A stretch of DNA of 64,000 bases from JBBRBB01 sp963830175 (GCA_963830175.1 CAWHKV010000006.1:124001-188000); one strand, 5' to 3'. Shown: positions 19,124 through 28,883, counted from the stretch's first letter. Notes: a model not told the origin generated them from the letters alone. Translations and numbers: made by a program.

Positions 19124-20449
19124 CTAATCAATTGATCGTAGTAATAATACCCAGTCTTCACCTGAAGGTGGCGATACCCTTTGTACATTCTTTCCTTCTA
19201 TCTCAAAAACTTTTTCTGTTTTCCCATTTGAAGGATTAAACCATTCGCCCTTGAATTTATTTCCTGAAAGGTATCCAAAATCAATAACCAAAGATTGAAC
19301 CTGTGGAATGTATGAAACAAGCATTTTTTTGTTTGATGTTACGGCGGTGGTAACATAATTATTGTGCGACCATTCACCATAATTTGCCACAACCGCCTTA
19401 TGCTGAATGTCAGGAATTAAAAGATTCCATTCAATATTTTCAAAAAATTGAATAAAATATTTTAACTGGTTGGCACCCGGGTATTGAAGAATTTTTCGCC
19501 AGTGTGCAGGGAAGTTCCAAATATCGGAACCGTAAGCCACGCCTGCGCCACCACATAATATTGTCCAGTAAGCCTGCCGCCGTATAATTTGTGCATTGCC
19601 CATATCATTGTCAATGGTTCCATCGCCTTCATATTGTGCCTCACCCAAAACAAACGGCATAACATCTGATTTTGACCACTCTCTCAAAGCCGCCTCATAT
19701 ACATGGGGCAACAAATCGCCCGTAACCCACACGTTGGGCTTTTCATGCCAGTAAGTATAAATAAAACTAAACCCGAGCCACGGCGCATATTGAAAAAGAT
19801 CTGTGCTTGAATGCGGCGGCGAGGCGTGGTAAGTAATAAGTTGATGCGAAGGTGCGGATGAAAATAAACCTTCTGCCATAGCTACAATTTCTTGCCTGTC
19901 TTCCTTTGGATCATTGTCACCACCCATTATCCAAAACAGGTTTTTAAATGATGAAAATTTTTTACCCAGGTATTCACCATACATCCGGCTTTTTTCAACA
20001 CCATTTTTTTGAATTGGTTTTGATGGTAATGTGCCAAAACCTTCGCCGCAGCAGCCTAGCCAGGGTTGTGACATGGCAACAAGTAACCCAAGAGAATCAG
20101 CAGCATTAATTACCCGCGCTACATGGTTGTGGTATGATTCGTTGGGTTGAGAAAAATCATTATTGTTGAAAAAAGGTTTATCTCCATTGCGATTTACCTG
20201 GTCGGTATACATCACAAGCATCACCTGCAGGGTATTAAAGCCCTGGGCTTTTCTGGCAACCATATATTCAATGGCTTCTTTGTAAGTAAGCGCGGTAAAA
20301 ATATGCCACCCGGTTTCTGCATTATATAAAAAAGGTTTGTTTTGCTGGGTTACAAAATACCTATTATTCTCACTGATTTTTATAGGAAAAATGTTTTGAG
20401 TATAAGATGTTACCGTTAAAAACAAACATATTGACAGCAGCCTAAACAT
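19124..20449 (-). CDS. GH140-like (apiosidase-type, DUF4038) glycoside hydrolase
   Basis: The 441-residue secreted protein (signal peptide to about residue 17, ending SYTQ) matches the DUF4038/apiosidase-like TIM-barrel family. The diagnostic opening is NNRYFVTQQNKPFLYNAETGWHIF; the barrel continues with GFNTLQVMLV and LFWIMGGDNDP, VLGEAQYEGDG (probable catalytic acidic residues D and E) and a C-terminal beta domain (FKGEWFNPSNGKTEKV). Enzymes of this type cleave apiose or related sugars from pectic side chains. With the Gfo/Idh, TIM-barrel and GH63-like genes nearby it suggests plant-polysaccharide use. It lies 65 bases upstream of the cysteine synthase-like gene on the same strand. Confidence 0.82.
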   Translation of the reverse strand: MFRLLSICLFLTVTSYTQNIFPIKISENNRYFVTQQNKPFLYNAETGWHIFTALTYKEAIEYMVARKAQGFNTLQVMLVMYTDQVNRNGDKPFFNNNDFSQPNESYHNHVARVINAADSLGLLVAMSQPWLGCCGEGFGTLPSKPIQKNGVEKSRMYGEYLGKKFSSFKNLFWIMGGDNDPKEDRQEIVAMAEGLFSSAPSHQLITYHASPPHSSTDLFQYAPWLGFSFIYTYWHEKPNVWVTGDLLPHVYEAALREWSKSDVMPFVLGEAQYEGDGTIDNDMGNAQIIRRQAYWTILCGGAGVAYGSDIWNFPAHWRKILQYPGANQLKYFIQFFENIEWNLLIPDIQHKAVVANYGEWSHNNYVTTAVTSNKKMLVSYIPQVQSLVIDFGYLSGNKFKGEWFNPSNGKTEKVFEIEGKNVQRVSPPSGEDWVLLLRSID

Positions 20450-20530
20450 GCATGTGAATATTTTTGAAATTTAAAAGTACAAATGATGATTTACTTATTT
20501 GTATATTTTAAAAACAGAAAAGTATAGTTT

Positions 20531-21376
20531 TTATTCTTCGATTTTTTTACCGTTCAAGGTGCAAATGGCACTTCTAACTTCCAGTTTTCCTTCTTTTAAA
20601 CTATTAAGCAGGTTGGTAATTTTAACAGCGATACTATTACCCATAATTACATTCAATCCTAATTTGGGCGGCCCATATTTTTTTACATTTGCCAATACTT
20701 TTTCAAAATAAGCAATCCCTTTTTTGGTTTGGTTGGTATTTTGAACCTCTTTAAAACCCAATGAACACAGCAGGTTTTTAATTTTTTCATGGGTTGATAA
20801 AAAACTAATTGCAGGCACATCCGCCCATGGCATTGGATAATCTACCTTTTCCCTGCCGGTCTTAAATATGTCGTAATACATTAAAATACCATTATCAGTT
20901 AGTACTCTTTTAATTTCAGAATAAAATTTACGTTTATCCTCGATATTCATTTGTACATGCTGGGTCCAAACAACATCAAATTCTTTTTCTTTAAATGGCA
21001 ATTGAAGTGCATTACCATAAACAAAGTTGGTGCAATTCTCGAGGCGTACCAACTCAGATAATTTTTGCGCAGTTCTCACAAATTCGCGGCTAATATCCAC
21101 GCCTGTTACATTACAATTAAATTCTTCAGCAAGCATGCGACTTGGGCCACCGAGACCACAACCTACATCGAGTACTTTTAGTCCGTCTATATTTATAGAA
21201 GCTGCCAATTCACGGGAGACTTCAGCACCCCGTATATGAAATTCATCCACGGCATTTAAGTCGGTACGTTTAACGGTTTTTTTATCAATATTTAACTCGC
21301 GTAACCTGGTAAGAATATCATTATACAGGTCTGGGCGATAATAATGCTTTTCAACCGGTGAGGAAAATGTATGCAT
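20531..21376 (-). CDS. SAM-dependent class I methyltransferase
   Basis: The 281-residue cytoplasmic enzyme has the class I SAM-binding fold: motif I VLDVGCGLGGPSR, then VTGVDISREFV, then NALQLPFKEKEFDVVWTQHVQMNIEDK. Its N-terminal YYRPDLYNDI and DEFHIRGAEVSRELA resemble sarcosine/dimethylglycine and sterol-type methyltransferases. It probably methylates a small molecule, but the acceptor cannot be told. The gene is unlinked to obvious partners and is flanked by a GH140-like gene and a lipoprotein gene. Confidence 0.8.
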   Translation of the reverse strand: MHTFSSPVEKHYYRPDLYNDILTRLRELNIDKKTVKRTDLNAVDEFHIRGAEVSRELAASINIDGLKVLDVGCGLGGPSRMLAEEFNCNVTGVDISREFVRTAQKLSELVRLENCTNFVYGNALQLPFKEKEFDVVWTQHVQMNIEDKRKFYSEIKRVLTDNGILMYYDIFKTGREKVDYPMPWADVPAISFLSTHEKIKNLLCSLGFKEVQNTNQTKKGIAYFEKVLANVKKYGPPKLGLNVIMGNSIAVKITNLLNSLKEGKLEVRSAICTLNGKKIEE

Positions 21377-21474
21377 GTTGGAGGATTTATGAAGTGAATT
21401 AAGACAGTACGGACTCTAACCAATAATTATAATGTACGCAAAAAAAGTAATATAAGCAACTATTACCATGTTTA

Positions 21475-21524
21475 CCAAACACAAAAATGCCGCAACCTTC
21501 AGGTGTACTGAAACCGTTGCGGCA
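21475..21524 (-). terminator. Terminator downstream of the KIK-repeat lipoprotein
   Basis: The hairpin arms TGCCGCAAC and GTTGCGGCA (21488-21496 and 21516-21524), with an inner TTCAG/CTGAA stem, are followed on the minus strand by a T-rich tract (TTTTTGTGTTT). It lies 28 bases past the lipoprotein stop codon. Confidence 0.8.
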
Positions 21525-21551
21525 CGATGGCTTTAATAAGGAATTCGGACT

Positions 21552-21998
21552 CTAATCTTTTTTTATTTTAGTTTTTCCATCAGCTTCAATCTTAATCTTT
21601 GTATCACCGTCTTTTATTTTGATATCACCATCTCTTTCTACTTTCTTTTTATAATCATAATCACCATCGCCATTCTCATCAATTTTAATTTTTGAATCAG
21701 TGTCGGTGGTTTTAATTTTCATTTCATCATCTTTATACACATACTTACCGTCAGAGGTTTTTACTACTTCATTGTTAATTACTTTTCCGGTCGGACCGTA
21801 AATAGTATCGTGTGTTGCGGTGTTTACATAAATTCTAACAGGTTTTTTAGTTTCTGCATTTACCATGCGGCCTGTTGTACTGTCTTCAACCAACTCCACT
21901 TTTTCACCTGTCGAAAGATCGACATAGCTGTCTTTATTTTCGCAGGCAGCAAATACTACCACGGTAAACAAAGCAAAAATTAGGTTCATTGTCTTCAT
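21552..21998 (-). CDS. Lipoprotein with KIK/Asp-Gly repeats
   Basis: The 148-residue protein has a lipoprotein signal ending FAACEN (C19-20 region). The mature part has a short folded segment (YVDLSTGEKVELVEDSTTG, then IYVNTATHDTIYGPTGKV) and a charged C-terminal half made of repeated KIK units separated by Asp/Gly-rich links (KIKTTDTDSKIKIDENGDGD, DIKIKDGDTKIKIEADGKTKIKKD). The alternation suggests a beta-solenoid or an acidic ion-binding tail. Similar short lipoproteins occur in Chitinophagaceae, but no function is known to me. It is monocistronic with its own terminator. Confidence 0.7.
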   Translation of the reverse strand: MKTMNLIFALFTVVVFAACENKDSYVDLSTGEKVELVEDSTTGRMVNAETKKPVRIYVNTATHDTIYGPTGKVINNEVVKTSDGKYVYKDDEMKIKTTDTDSKIKIDENGDGDYDYKKKVERDGDIKIKDGDTKIKIEADGKTKIKKD

Positions 21999-22115
21999 TG
22001 TTTATTGTTTTAAATTATAAATGTGAGGGATTGAATGATAAACTTTTCAAAACATCCTACATAATAATTTCTGACAGAATGTATCCAAAACAGGGAGTAG
22101 CAAAAATGAAACCAA

Positions 22116-23390
22116 TTATTTTTGAATGATCAATTGGGAATTACCCACAACAGTTCCCTGAGAAACCAGGTTTATATTATAGTAGCCGGATTTTAGGTTT
22201 TCCGTCGGCACTTTAATTTGCTGATTGCCTGTTAACATTCTTTCAGGCATTACCCATTTTACATTTCCTGTAAGATCGGTAATTTGAATTGTTGCTTTTA
22301 ATCCTAAACCAGCATTGAATACAACATTTGCAAAATTGCTGGCAGGGTTTGGAAATACAGAAACTTTTTTACCTGAAACAATTAAGGATGATGGAGGATT
22401 TTTTTTCAGTATTAACCCACCATCACCAACCACAAAACCCGTATTTTCATTCAGCATAAAAATGGCGCGAAGTATTGAGGTTCCCGAATATTCCTTTTTA
22501 ACCTTAGAGCCTCCAACTGTTTTATAAATATTTCCCTTCTCACTTATCGCATACCCATTTTTTAAAGAGAAAAATTTACAATCACTTATTCTGTCCTGGA
22601 AACTTTTTATAAGCACTCTTGACTTAAAATCCCAAATAGAGTCATCAAATACCCTTTTTAATTTAAAATCGGTTAACAATATTAACTGGCTGCTATCGCC
22701 CGGAAAATACATGTTGTAAAAGTTGGTAAACATTAATACGCTGTCTTCACTTATTGGGCAAAAGGCTGAGAAAGCATTCGCATTGGGAAATGAAAAATTA
22801 TTATTGCCATACCAGTTTTCACCATCAACTGTACGCATAAACTGCGCTGAATATGTTGCAAAACCACCTACATTACCTGCGAGCATGCCATTTACCTCAT
22901 TGGTAAAGGTTATTTGATTATATGTTGTGGTTAAGTTTAAAGGTTGTTGCGCTTCCCAACTAATGCCATGATCTATACTTTTATAAATTTGCGAACTAGC
23001 GCTGTACAATTTTGCGGATGGGGTTGCAGTAGCATAGAAGGTTCTGGTGTCTGATAACATTTTATGCCACACCTTGCCCTGGTTATTAGATTCGTATATA
23101 GAGGCTTCTCCGTAATTATTTGTTGTAACCATTACCGAGGCACTATCTAAAACAGTTACAGATGTAATAGTAGATGCTTCCGGTGAAGTAACAGCCATCC
23201 ATTTTTGTCCGCCATTTAAAGTTTTTAAAACAGTGCCATTTTCACCTACGGCATAACCAATATTTGCGTTGTAAAAAGCCACATCATGTAAATTATTTTT
23301 AGTGTAAGACGCCTGTTGTGTCCATTGTGCATGAGACTGACCTATACACAAAAAAGTAGCTAAACAAATAATCCATAAAGTTTTTCTCAT
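22116..23390 (-). CDS. YCF48-like propeller protein with T9SS sorting domain
   Basis: The 424-residue secreted protein has a signal peptide (LWIICLATFLCIGQSHAQ). Repeats such as DVAFYNANIGYAVGENGTVLKTLNGG and IFMLNENTGFVVGDGGLILKK are typical of the YCF48/BNR-like propeller, with aromatic and GYAVGE turns. The last 80 residues are a type A T9SS C-terminal domain (VFPNPASNFANVVF near its start, ending QLIIQK), which directs export and cell-surface attachment in Bacteroidota. A TATTTTCG motif on the minus strand about 40 bases upstream is a weak promoter candidate. Ligand unknown. Confidence 0.85.
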   Translation of the reverse strand: MRKTLWIICLATFLCIGQSHAQWTQQASYTKNNLHDVAFYNANIGYAVGENGTVLKTLNGGQKWMAVTSPEASTITSVTVLDSASVMVTTNNYGEASIYESNNQGKVWHKMLSDTRTFYATATPSAKLYSASSQIYKSIDHGISWEAQQPLNLTTTYNQITFTNEVNGMLAGNVGGFATYSAQFMRTVDGENWYGNNNFSFPNANAFSAFCPISEDSVLMFTNFYNMYFPGDSSQLILLTDFKLKRVFDDSIWDFKSRVLIKSFQDRISDCKFFSLKNGYAISEKGNIYKTVGGSKVKKEYSGTSILRAIFMLNENTGFVVGDGGLILKKNPPSSLIVSGKKVSVFPNPASNFANVVFNAGLGLKATIQITDLTGNVKWVMPERMLTGNQQIKVPTENLKSGYYNINLVSQGTVVGNSQLIIQK

Positions 23391-23580
23391 AGAAGGTTTT
23401 TTAAATAATTTTTAATTTTAAGCTGCGAAAATAGAGGACAATAAATATTATCAAAATAAACAGCAAGGTTTTTTAAATAATTATAATTAAAACTTTACTG
23501 GTTGTTATGAACGGTTATTAAAGAGGATGATAAATTATAAAATAACCCGGGTTGTAAATACTTAGATGAAAAAAGTTTAA

Positions 23581-23907
23581 TTAATCTATAAAATTGAAAG
23601 TGATTAACCAGGTTATGATCAATATGCCAACCAGGGAAGCAATAAACAGATAATCAGCAACAGTTTCAAGAATATTGGCGCGAAGAGGTTTATTTGTTTT
23701 AAGCGACATGAAAGAAGTTATACTTGAGAAGGTTAATATAATAACAATAACTGAGGTGAATTCATCAATAAGGCTTGTCTCAATTTTATTGCTTACATGA
23801 AGCGAAGTAATAATAAAAAGGCAAAACCCGAGAAGGGTTGCAGAAGTACTTAATATGTGCTGGGAAGTTTTATTTGCCACCAGGCAAAAATATATTGTCA
23901 AAGCCAA
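23581..23907 (-). CDS. Small membrane protein, unknown
   Basis: The 108-residue protein has three or four hydrophobic segments (LSTSATLLGFCLFIITSL, VIVIILTFSSITSF, ADYLFIASLVGILIITWL) and no recognised motif. The ATG at 23907 lies 19 bases after the stop codon of the TPR lipoprotein gene on the same strand, so the two are probably one transcript. It is most likely an inner-membrane protein. I do not recognise the family and assign no function. Confidence 0.6.
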   Translation of the reverse strand: MALTIYFCLVANKTSQHILSTSATLLGFCLFIITSLHVSNKIETSLIDEFTSVIVIILTFSSITSFMSLKTNKPLRANILETVADYLFIASLVGILIITWLITFNFID

Positions 23908-23926
23908 TAGTAATGCACCATAACAT

Positions 23927-25624
23927 TTAAAGCTGTGTTTTATAGTGAGACATAAACCTGGTTGCTTCTTTTAACTCTAAACGATTTGAGTTAGTCCCCT
24001 GCGATACTTGCAGTAATTGCGAATAATATTTTGCAGCTTTCTCATTATTTCCCAGCAATTCTGAAGACACGGCAGCACCATATAATGCATTAAACCTGTT
24101 TGGATGCTTTAATAAATCTGCTTCATAAGCAATTAGCGCATCATTTGTTTTATTCATTTGAAAAAGCATATCTGCAAATAGCTCACGGGCAGGCAATACT
24201 TCGCCGGGTGTTACAGGATGCTTTTGAGTATGATCTTCTAAATCCGCCACCGCCTGCATTTGTTGCAACGCAATTACATTATTCCCATTTATAAATTCAG
24301 ACCATGCTGTTACGGCACCTAACTGAATTTGCACCTGCGTTGCGCTATAATTATCCTTATCATTTTGCAGCCTGGCATAAATGTTTTTAAGAGAATCAAT
24401 TTCAATTTTTAATTCCTCCTTTTTATTTAAATGAACTAAACCCAAAGCCCGGGTAAAATGAAATATTGCCTTTTGCCACGGATATTGATTCCAATCAATA
24501 GTGATTGCAGGCAACTGCAATTGTGCGGCTTCTTTCCAATTTTTGTTTTCTAACGCATATCGCGCCGGCATTGCAGAAAAAGCATACGCCACTTTAAAGT
24601 TGACTGGGTTTACCACATCAATTGATCGTAAATAATTTAACTGCTCCAACGCCTGAACATGATCACCTTTTTGTAAATAGGCATACATTAAATAGTCAAG
24701 CCCGTGTAACTCTTCATCCCAGTGCCCGTTCATGCCTAATGCCGATGCATAACACTGTGCAGAAGCTACTGACGCAAGATTTGAATATATACAATCATCC
24801 CACATACCGAGCCGCGTAAAAATATGGGAAGGCATGTGCTGCGCATGCGCCGATGCAGGTGCAATCAACGCATATTTCTTTGCTGCCGGCAACGCCATAA
24901 CTGCTAATCCCGGGTAATCGTACGTATGAATTATATAGTGAATAATGCCCGGATGTTTTGGGTACTTTTTATATAGACCCATTAAAATATTGCCTGCTTT
25001 TTTTTGTGCGGTAAACAATGTATCGGAGAGGTTTGCTGAGGCGTCTAATGCAAGTGCATAAAAGATTGCTACTTCGTTGTTATCAGGGTTGTCCTCATAA
25101 AGTTTTTCCATGGCATTTTTATAATCATTCACCCTTTCTAAATGATTAACTGAAGAGGCGTTTTTGTAGAAAATTTTAAGGGCATTTATGTAACCTGTTT
25201 CAATTTTTGATTTATTACTGATGGAGGACGCTATAGCAATGGCTTTAGACCCCTTTTCGAGTTCTGCCTTATTAGGTGGACTCCATAACGGATGAAAATT
25301 GCTCATTGCTACACCCCAATAGGCCATGGCGCATTCGGGGTTAATATCAATTATTTTTGCAAACTGCTTTTCGGCTTCATTATATTCAAAGGAATGTAGT
25401 AAGGATAAAGCCAGGTTAAAATCTTGTTTAACCGCATCACCACAGGAATTGCTAAATTCAACATCTCCAAATTGCTCATCCCCGGTACCACAAGACACCA
25501 CATTACCTTTTTTTAAACCAATAGATTGTATATCTGCTTGTGTAGGAGCCCTGTTAGTACAGGAAATAACCGGTATAAAAAACAGCATTATATAACCAAT
25601 ACAACGATTATGGGCAAATTTCAT
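23927..25624 (-). CDS. Large TPR-containing lipoprotein
   Basis: The 565-residue protein has a signal ending in the lipobox VISCTN. A Cys-containing stretch (VVSCGTGDEQFGDVEFSNSCGD) precedes TPR-like repeats: FNLALSLLHSFEYNEAEKQFAKIIDINPECAMAYW-type units, HIFTRLGMWDDCIYSNLASV, and a C-terminal set ending YSQLLQV. The segment GIIHYIIHTYDYP and HAQHMPSHIFTR are conserved in a Bacteroidota/Proteobacteria family of TPR proteins with histidine-rich central motifs, possibly metal binding. Function unknown. It is upstream of, and probably co-transcribed with, the small membrane protein. Confidence 0.78.
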   Translation of the reverse strand: MKFAHNRCIGYIMLFFIPVISCTNRAPTQADIQSIGLKKGNVVSCGTGDEQFGDVEFSNSCGDAVKQDFNLALSLLHSFEYNEAEKQFAKIIDINPECAMAYWGVAMSNFHPLWSPPNKAELEKGSKAIAIASSISNKSKIETGYINALKIFYKNASSVNHLERVNDYKNAMEKLYEDNPDNNEVAIFYALALDASANLSDTLFTAQKKAGNILMGLYKKYPKHPGIIHYIIHTYDYPGLAVMALPAAKKYALIAPASAHAQHMPSHIFTRLGMWDDCIYSNLASVASAQCYASALGMNGHWDEELHGLDYLMYAYLQKGDHVQALEQLNYLRSIDVVNPVNFKVAYAFSAMPARYALENKNWKEAAQLQLPAITIDWNQYPWQKAIFHFTRALGLVHLNKKEELKIEIDSLKNIYARLQNDKDNYSATQVQIQLGAVTAWSEFINGNNVIALQQMQAVADLEDHTQKHPVTPGEVLPARELFADMLFQMNKTNDALIAYEADLLKHPNRFNALYGAAVSSELLGNNEKAAKYYSQLLQVSQGTNSNRLELKEATRFMSHYKTQL

Positions 25625-25710
25625 TACTAAGGTTTAGAAGGTTAGAAATTATGGGATGCAAAAAGTTGATTATTGTTTTGCCTCAAACAAAGGTGAAACA
25701 ATTTTTTAAA

Positions 25711-25741
25711 AATAAAAGCTGCAATTAATAAAGCAGCTTTT
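25711..25741 (-). terminator. Terminator of der
   Basis: The arms AAAAGCTGC and GCAGCTTTT around a ten-base AT loop form a stable hairpin, followed on the minus strand by ATTTTTAAAAAATTG. It is 28 bases past the der stop codon. Confidence 0.75.
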
Positions 25742-25769
25742 AAAATTTATAAAGTAGGTAGGGTAAAAC

Positions 25770-27086
25770 TTACTTTTTTCTAAAAAATATTCGGATGGGA
25801 ATTCCGGTAAGGTTAAAATTATCGCGCAACTTATTTTCCAAATAATTTTTGTATGGCTGTTTTATATCATCGGGGTAATTACAAAAAAATGCAAAGGAAG
25901 GTACACGGGTAGGTAGTTGTGTAACGTATTTAACTTTAACTGCATGCCCGCGAACAACAGGCGCATGGTGTGTTTCAATAGCTTTAAGCATAACATCGTT
26001 CAGCTTGCTTGTAGATATTTTTCGCTGGCGATTTTCAAACACTTCAATAGCCTTTTCAATGGCTTTATAAATACGTGTTTTTTCAACTGCACTTATAAAC
26101 AAGATTGGTACATCTGTAAATGGTGCGATCTTTTCTTTCAGGTGTGTCTCAAACTTTTTTATGGTGTTGGTTTCCTTATTTTCAATAAGATCCCATTTGT
26201 TTACAAGCATTACAATGCCTTTACCTTTTTTAGCGGCAAGTGCAAACAGACTAACATCCTGCGCAGTTATACCTTTTACAGCGTCTATCATTATCAGGCA
26301 AATATCTGCTTCATCCATGGCCTTGATGGCGCGGATAATTGAATAGAATTCCAGGTCGTCTTTCTCTTTACTTTTCTTCCGTATGCCTGCAGTGTCTATT
26401 AAAATAAATTCTTTTTGAAATTGCTTGTAGTGGGTGTGAATGGTATCCCGCGTGGTTCCCGGTATGTCACTTACAATAGTTCGCTGCTCCCCTATCAGGG
26501 CATTAAGCAACGAAGATTTACCAACGTTTGGCTGCCCAATGATGGCGAATTTTGGCAAGGCATTTTCCTCTTCTGTTTCCTGCGATTTTTTTTCTGTAAT
26601 TAAATCTGTAACAGCATCTAATAATTCCCCTGTACCACTGCCACTTATACTGCTTAGAAAATAAACATTTTCTAAGCCCAGGCTATAAAATTCTGACGCA
26701 AGCAATTGCCTTTCGCTGTTATCAACTTTGTTTACTGCAAGAAACACAGGCTTTTTGCTGCGGCGCAATAATTCTGTCATGCTCTCATCAAGCGTTGTGA
26801 TGCCGGTAGAAACATCTACCATAAAAATAATAGCGTCAGCTTCATCAATTGCAATTTTTACCTGTTTACGAATTTCAACCTCAAAAATGTCTTCGCTCTC
26901 GGGCACAAAGCCACCAGTATCAATAACGTTGAAGTTTTTGCCTGTCCAATCTGCCACACCATATTGCCTGTCGCGGGTAACCCCGCTAATGTTATCAACA
27001 ATGGCTTTTCTTTCTTCAAGCAGTCGGTTAAATAATGTGCTTTTGCCTACATTAGGTCTTCCTACTATTGCAACTGTAAATCCCAT
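25770..27086 (-). CDS. der: Ribosome biogenesis GTPase Der (EngA)
   Basis: The 438-residue protein has the diagnostic tandem GTPase domains. G1 motifs are GRPNVGKST (about residues 8-16) and GQPNVGKSS (about 183-191); NKVD and NKWD are the two G4 motifs. A C-terminal KH-like domain ends in RIFFRKK. It acts in late 50S subunit assembly. I chose ATG 27086 (MGFTVAIVGRPN) over the upstream ATG at 27104, which would overlap the preceding gene. It follows the lipoprotein gene by two bases, so era, lipoprotein and der are one operon. Confidence 0.96.
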   Translation of the reverse strand: MGFTVAIVGRPNVGKSTLFNRLLEERKAIVDNISGVTRDRQYGVADWTGKNFNVIDTGGFVPESEDIFEVEIRKQVKIAIDEADAIIFMVDVSTGITTLDESMTELLRRSKKPVFLAVNKVDNSERQLLASEFYSLGLENVYFLSSISGSGTGELLDAVTDLITEKKSQETEEENALPKFAIIGQPNVGKSSLLNALIGEQRTIVSDIPGTTRDTIHTHYKQFQKEFILIDTAGIRKKSKEKDDLEFYSIIRAIKAMDEADICLIMIDAVKGITAQDVSLFALAAKKGKGIVMLVNKWDLIENKETNTIKKFETHLKEKIAPFTDVPILFISAVEKTRIYKAIEKAIEVFENRQRKISTSKLNDVMLKAIETHHAPVVRGHAVKVKYVTQLPTRVPSFAFFCNYPDDIKQPYKNYLENKLRDNFNLTGIPIRIFFRKK

Positions 27087-27088
27087 GT

Positions 27089-27703
27089 TTAAAATTGTAT
27101 GCACCCCCTCAAATCCGCGATCAGGTTATCGATCGCTTCCATTTCGCAGGCACGGTATAACATCTCGCCAATAAAAGGAATTTCACGCAATGCAAGGCAA
27201 ATTACGGTGGTTGCCGCAAAGGTTGTACCTGCATCTTTAAGACATTCTATTGTACCAGGTATGTTTGGTAATGAAGGTTTAGATGATTTGAAGGAGGACG
27301 GATTATTTACAATAACCGTATACCAGGTATTAGCTGATTCTTCGTTATTAATTTGAAATCTTTGCTGAAAACTTTTAACAGCATTCAACATTAATTCCCT
27401 GTTTTTAAAATATGTTTCTGAATTAATTGGAAGTGATTGAATGATTTGAACAACTTCTCTTTTTGTATAAAATTCTTTATTATAAGTAACCGGCTGTTTT
27501 GACGTGGTTTGCAAACGCGTAACATCAACCGAGGCAGTAATATTATTTGATGCCTGTATAAAATTTGCATATTCAGGAGAAATTAAAAGCGCTGCCTGTA
27601 ATTCATCCGGGGCTAATTTTAATGATGGCTTTACATCCTGTTTGCTGCAACTACTTATAGTAAATGTTGCAGCAAGAATTAGCCATAGATATATCTGTTT
27701 CAT
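27089..27703 (-). CDS. Lipoprotein of unknown function between era and der
   Basis: The 204-residue protein starts with a lipoprotein signal (MKQIYLWLILAATFTISSC, C19). The mature part has no known motif: it contains APDELQAALLISPEYANFIQASNNI, a helical central region and a C-terminal cysteine-containing helix pair (ICLALREIPFIGEMLYRACEMEAI). I chose ATG 27703 because the longer frame overlaps the end of era and would hide the signal peptide. The stop codon is two bases from the der start, so it is transcribed with two ribosome-assembly GTPases despite being exported. Confidence 0.7.
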   Translation of the reverse strand: MKQIYLWLILAATFTISSCSKQDVKPSLKLAPDELQAALLISPEYANFIQASNNITASVDVTRLQTTSKQPVTYNKEFYTKREVVQIIQSLPINSETYFKNRELMLNAVKSFQQRFQINNEESANTWYTVIVNNPSSFKSSKPSLPNIPGTIECLKDAGTTFAATTVICLALREIPFIGEMLYRACEMEAIDNLIADLRGCIQF

Positions 27704-27720
27704 AAGTGATGATTTACAAA

Positions 27721-28590
27721 TTAATAACCATATTCTTTTAAGTGAAGATCGCTGTCGCGCCATTTAGGCCGGGCCTTTACAAATAACTGTAAAAAAACTT
27801 TTTGCTGCAAAAATTTCTCAATATCTATTCTTGCCAAGGTACCCAGTTGTTTGATCATCTTTCCACCTTCTCCCAGCACAATAGATTTTTGTGTATCGCG
27901 CTGCACTATAATATCGGCCTGGATTTTAATCAACGATTCTTTTTGTTTAAATTCATTCACCAGTACCGCGGCATGATAAGGAATTTCTTCTTTATACAGT
28001 TCATAAATCTTTTCACGAATAATTTCACTAACAAAGAATTTTTCAGGCAGGTCGGTCAATTCATCTTCTCCGTAAAAAGGTTCGCCTTCAGGCAGCATCT
28101 CAACTATCGTATTCAATAATTCACCCAGGTTCAGCTTTTGTAAAGCGGAGAGCTTAACAATATTTTTTCCATAAGGTTTAGAAGAGAAAAATTTCACAGC
28201 TTTTTCAACTTCGGGGGTATTTGATTTATCAACCTTATTTAATACAAGTATGGTTGGAACCTGGAGGTTAAGCGAATTAAAAATGGCATCATCTTCATCC
28301 AGGTCTTTGGTAACATCTGTAAGTAAAATGGCAACATCTGCATCTTCCAGGGCGCTTTTTACAGAACCCATCATTTTTTGGTGCAGTTTGTATTTCGGTT
28401 CAATAATACCGGGAGTATCAGAAAAGATGATCTGGTATTCACCCGGCCGGGTTAAAAATCCTTTAATGCGGTGGCGGGTAGTTTGAACTTTAGAGGAAAC
28501 TATTGCAAGCTTTTCGTCAAGTAAGGCATTTAACAAGGTGCTTTTACCTGCATTTGGTCTCCCAAAAATGTTTACGAATCCAGCTTTCAT
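27721..28590 (-). CDS. era: GTPase Era
   Basis: The 289-residue protein has the Era arrangement: GTPase domain with G1 GRPNAGKST (about residues 10-18), TTRHR effector, DTPG G3, NKVD G4, then a C-terminal KH domain (VQRDTQKSIVLGEGGKMIKQLG) and the family's ELYKEEIPYHAAV segment. It binds the 3' end of 16S rRNA during 30S maturation. It is the first gene of the era-lipoprotein-der operon. Confidence 0.96.
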   Translation of the reverse strand: MKAGFVNIFGRPNAGKSTLLNALLDEKLAIVSSKVQTTRHRIKGFLTRPGEYQIIFSDTPGIIEPKYKLHQKMMGSVKSALEDADVAILLTDVTKDLDEDDAIFNSLNLQVPTILVLNKVDKSNTPEVEKAVKFFSSKPYGKNIVKLSALQKLNLGELLNTIVEMLPEGEPFYGEDELTDLPEKFFVSEIIREKIYELYKEEIPYHAAVLVNEFKQKESLIKIQADIIVQRDTQKSIVLGEGGKMIKQLGTLARIDIEKFLQQKVFLQLFVKARPKWRDSDLHLKEYGY

Positions 28591-28718
28591 GTTTGTAAAG
28601 GAACATTATTCTTGTTAGACTGCCGAGTTACCTCGTAAATATGTATTTAATTTTAGTGGGATTACGCCTTTATAAACCTTTGGCTTGCCTGTATAAATTG
28701 TTATTTAAAGTATATAAG

Positions 28719-28750
28719 TTTGGAAGCGATTCATTTCGATTTTATATTTG
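28719..28750 (+). promoter_or_regulatory. Promoter of tRNA-fMet
   Basis: TTTG at 28719-28722 and TATATTTG at 28743-28750 match the Bacteroidota -33 (TTTG) and -7 (TAnnTTTG) elements with 20 bases between them. The expected start of transcription is just before the tRNA at 28761. Confidence 0.65.
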
Positions 28751-28760
28751 CACTCTACAT

Positions 28761-28832
<72 letters not shown>

Positions 28833-28833
28833 C

Positions 28834-28862
28834 AAAAAACCCGGATTTTGGTCCGGGTTTTT
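28834..28862 (+). terminator. Terminator of tRNA-fMet
   Basis: CCCGGA and TCCGGG arms around TTTTGG are flanked by an A-run and a T-run directly after the tRNA; the hairpin could also serve the opposite strand. Confidence 0.85.
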
Positions 28863-28883
28863 CTATTATACATATTCTCTAAA

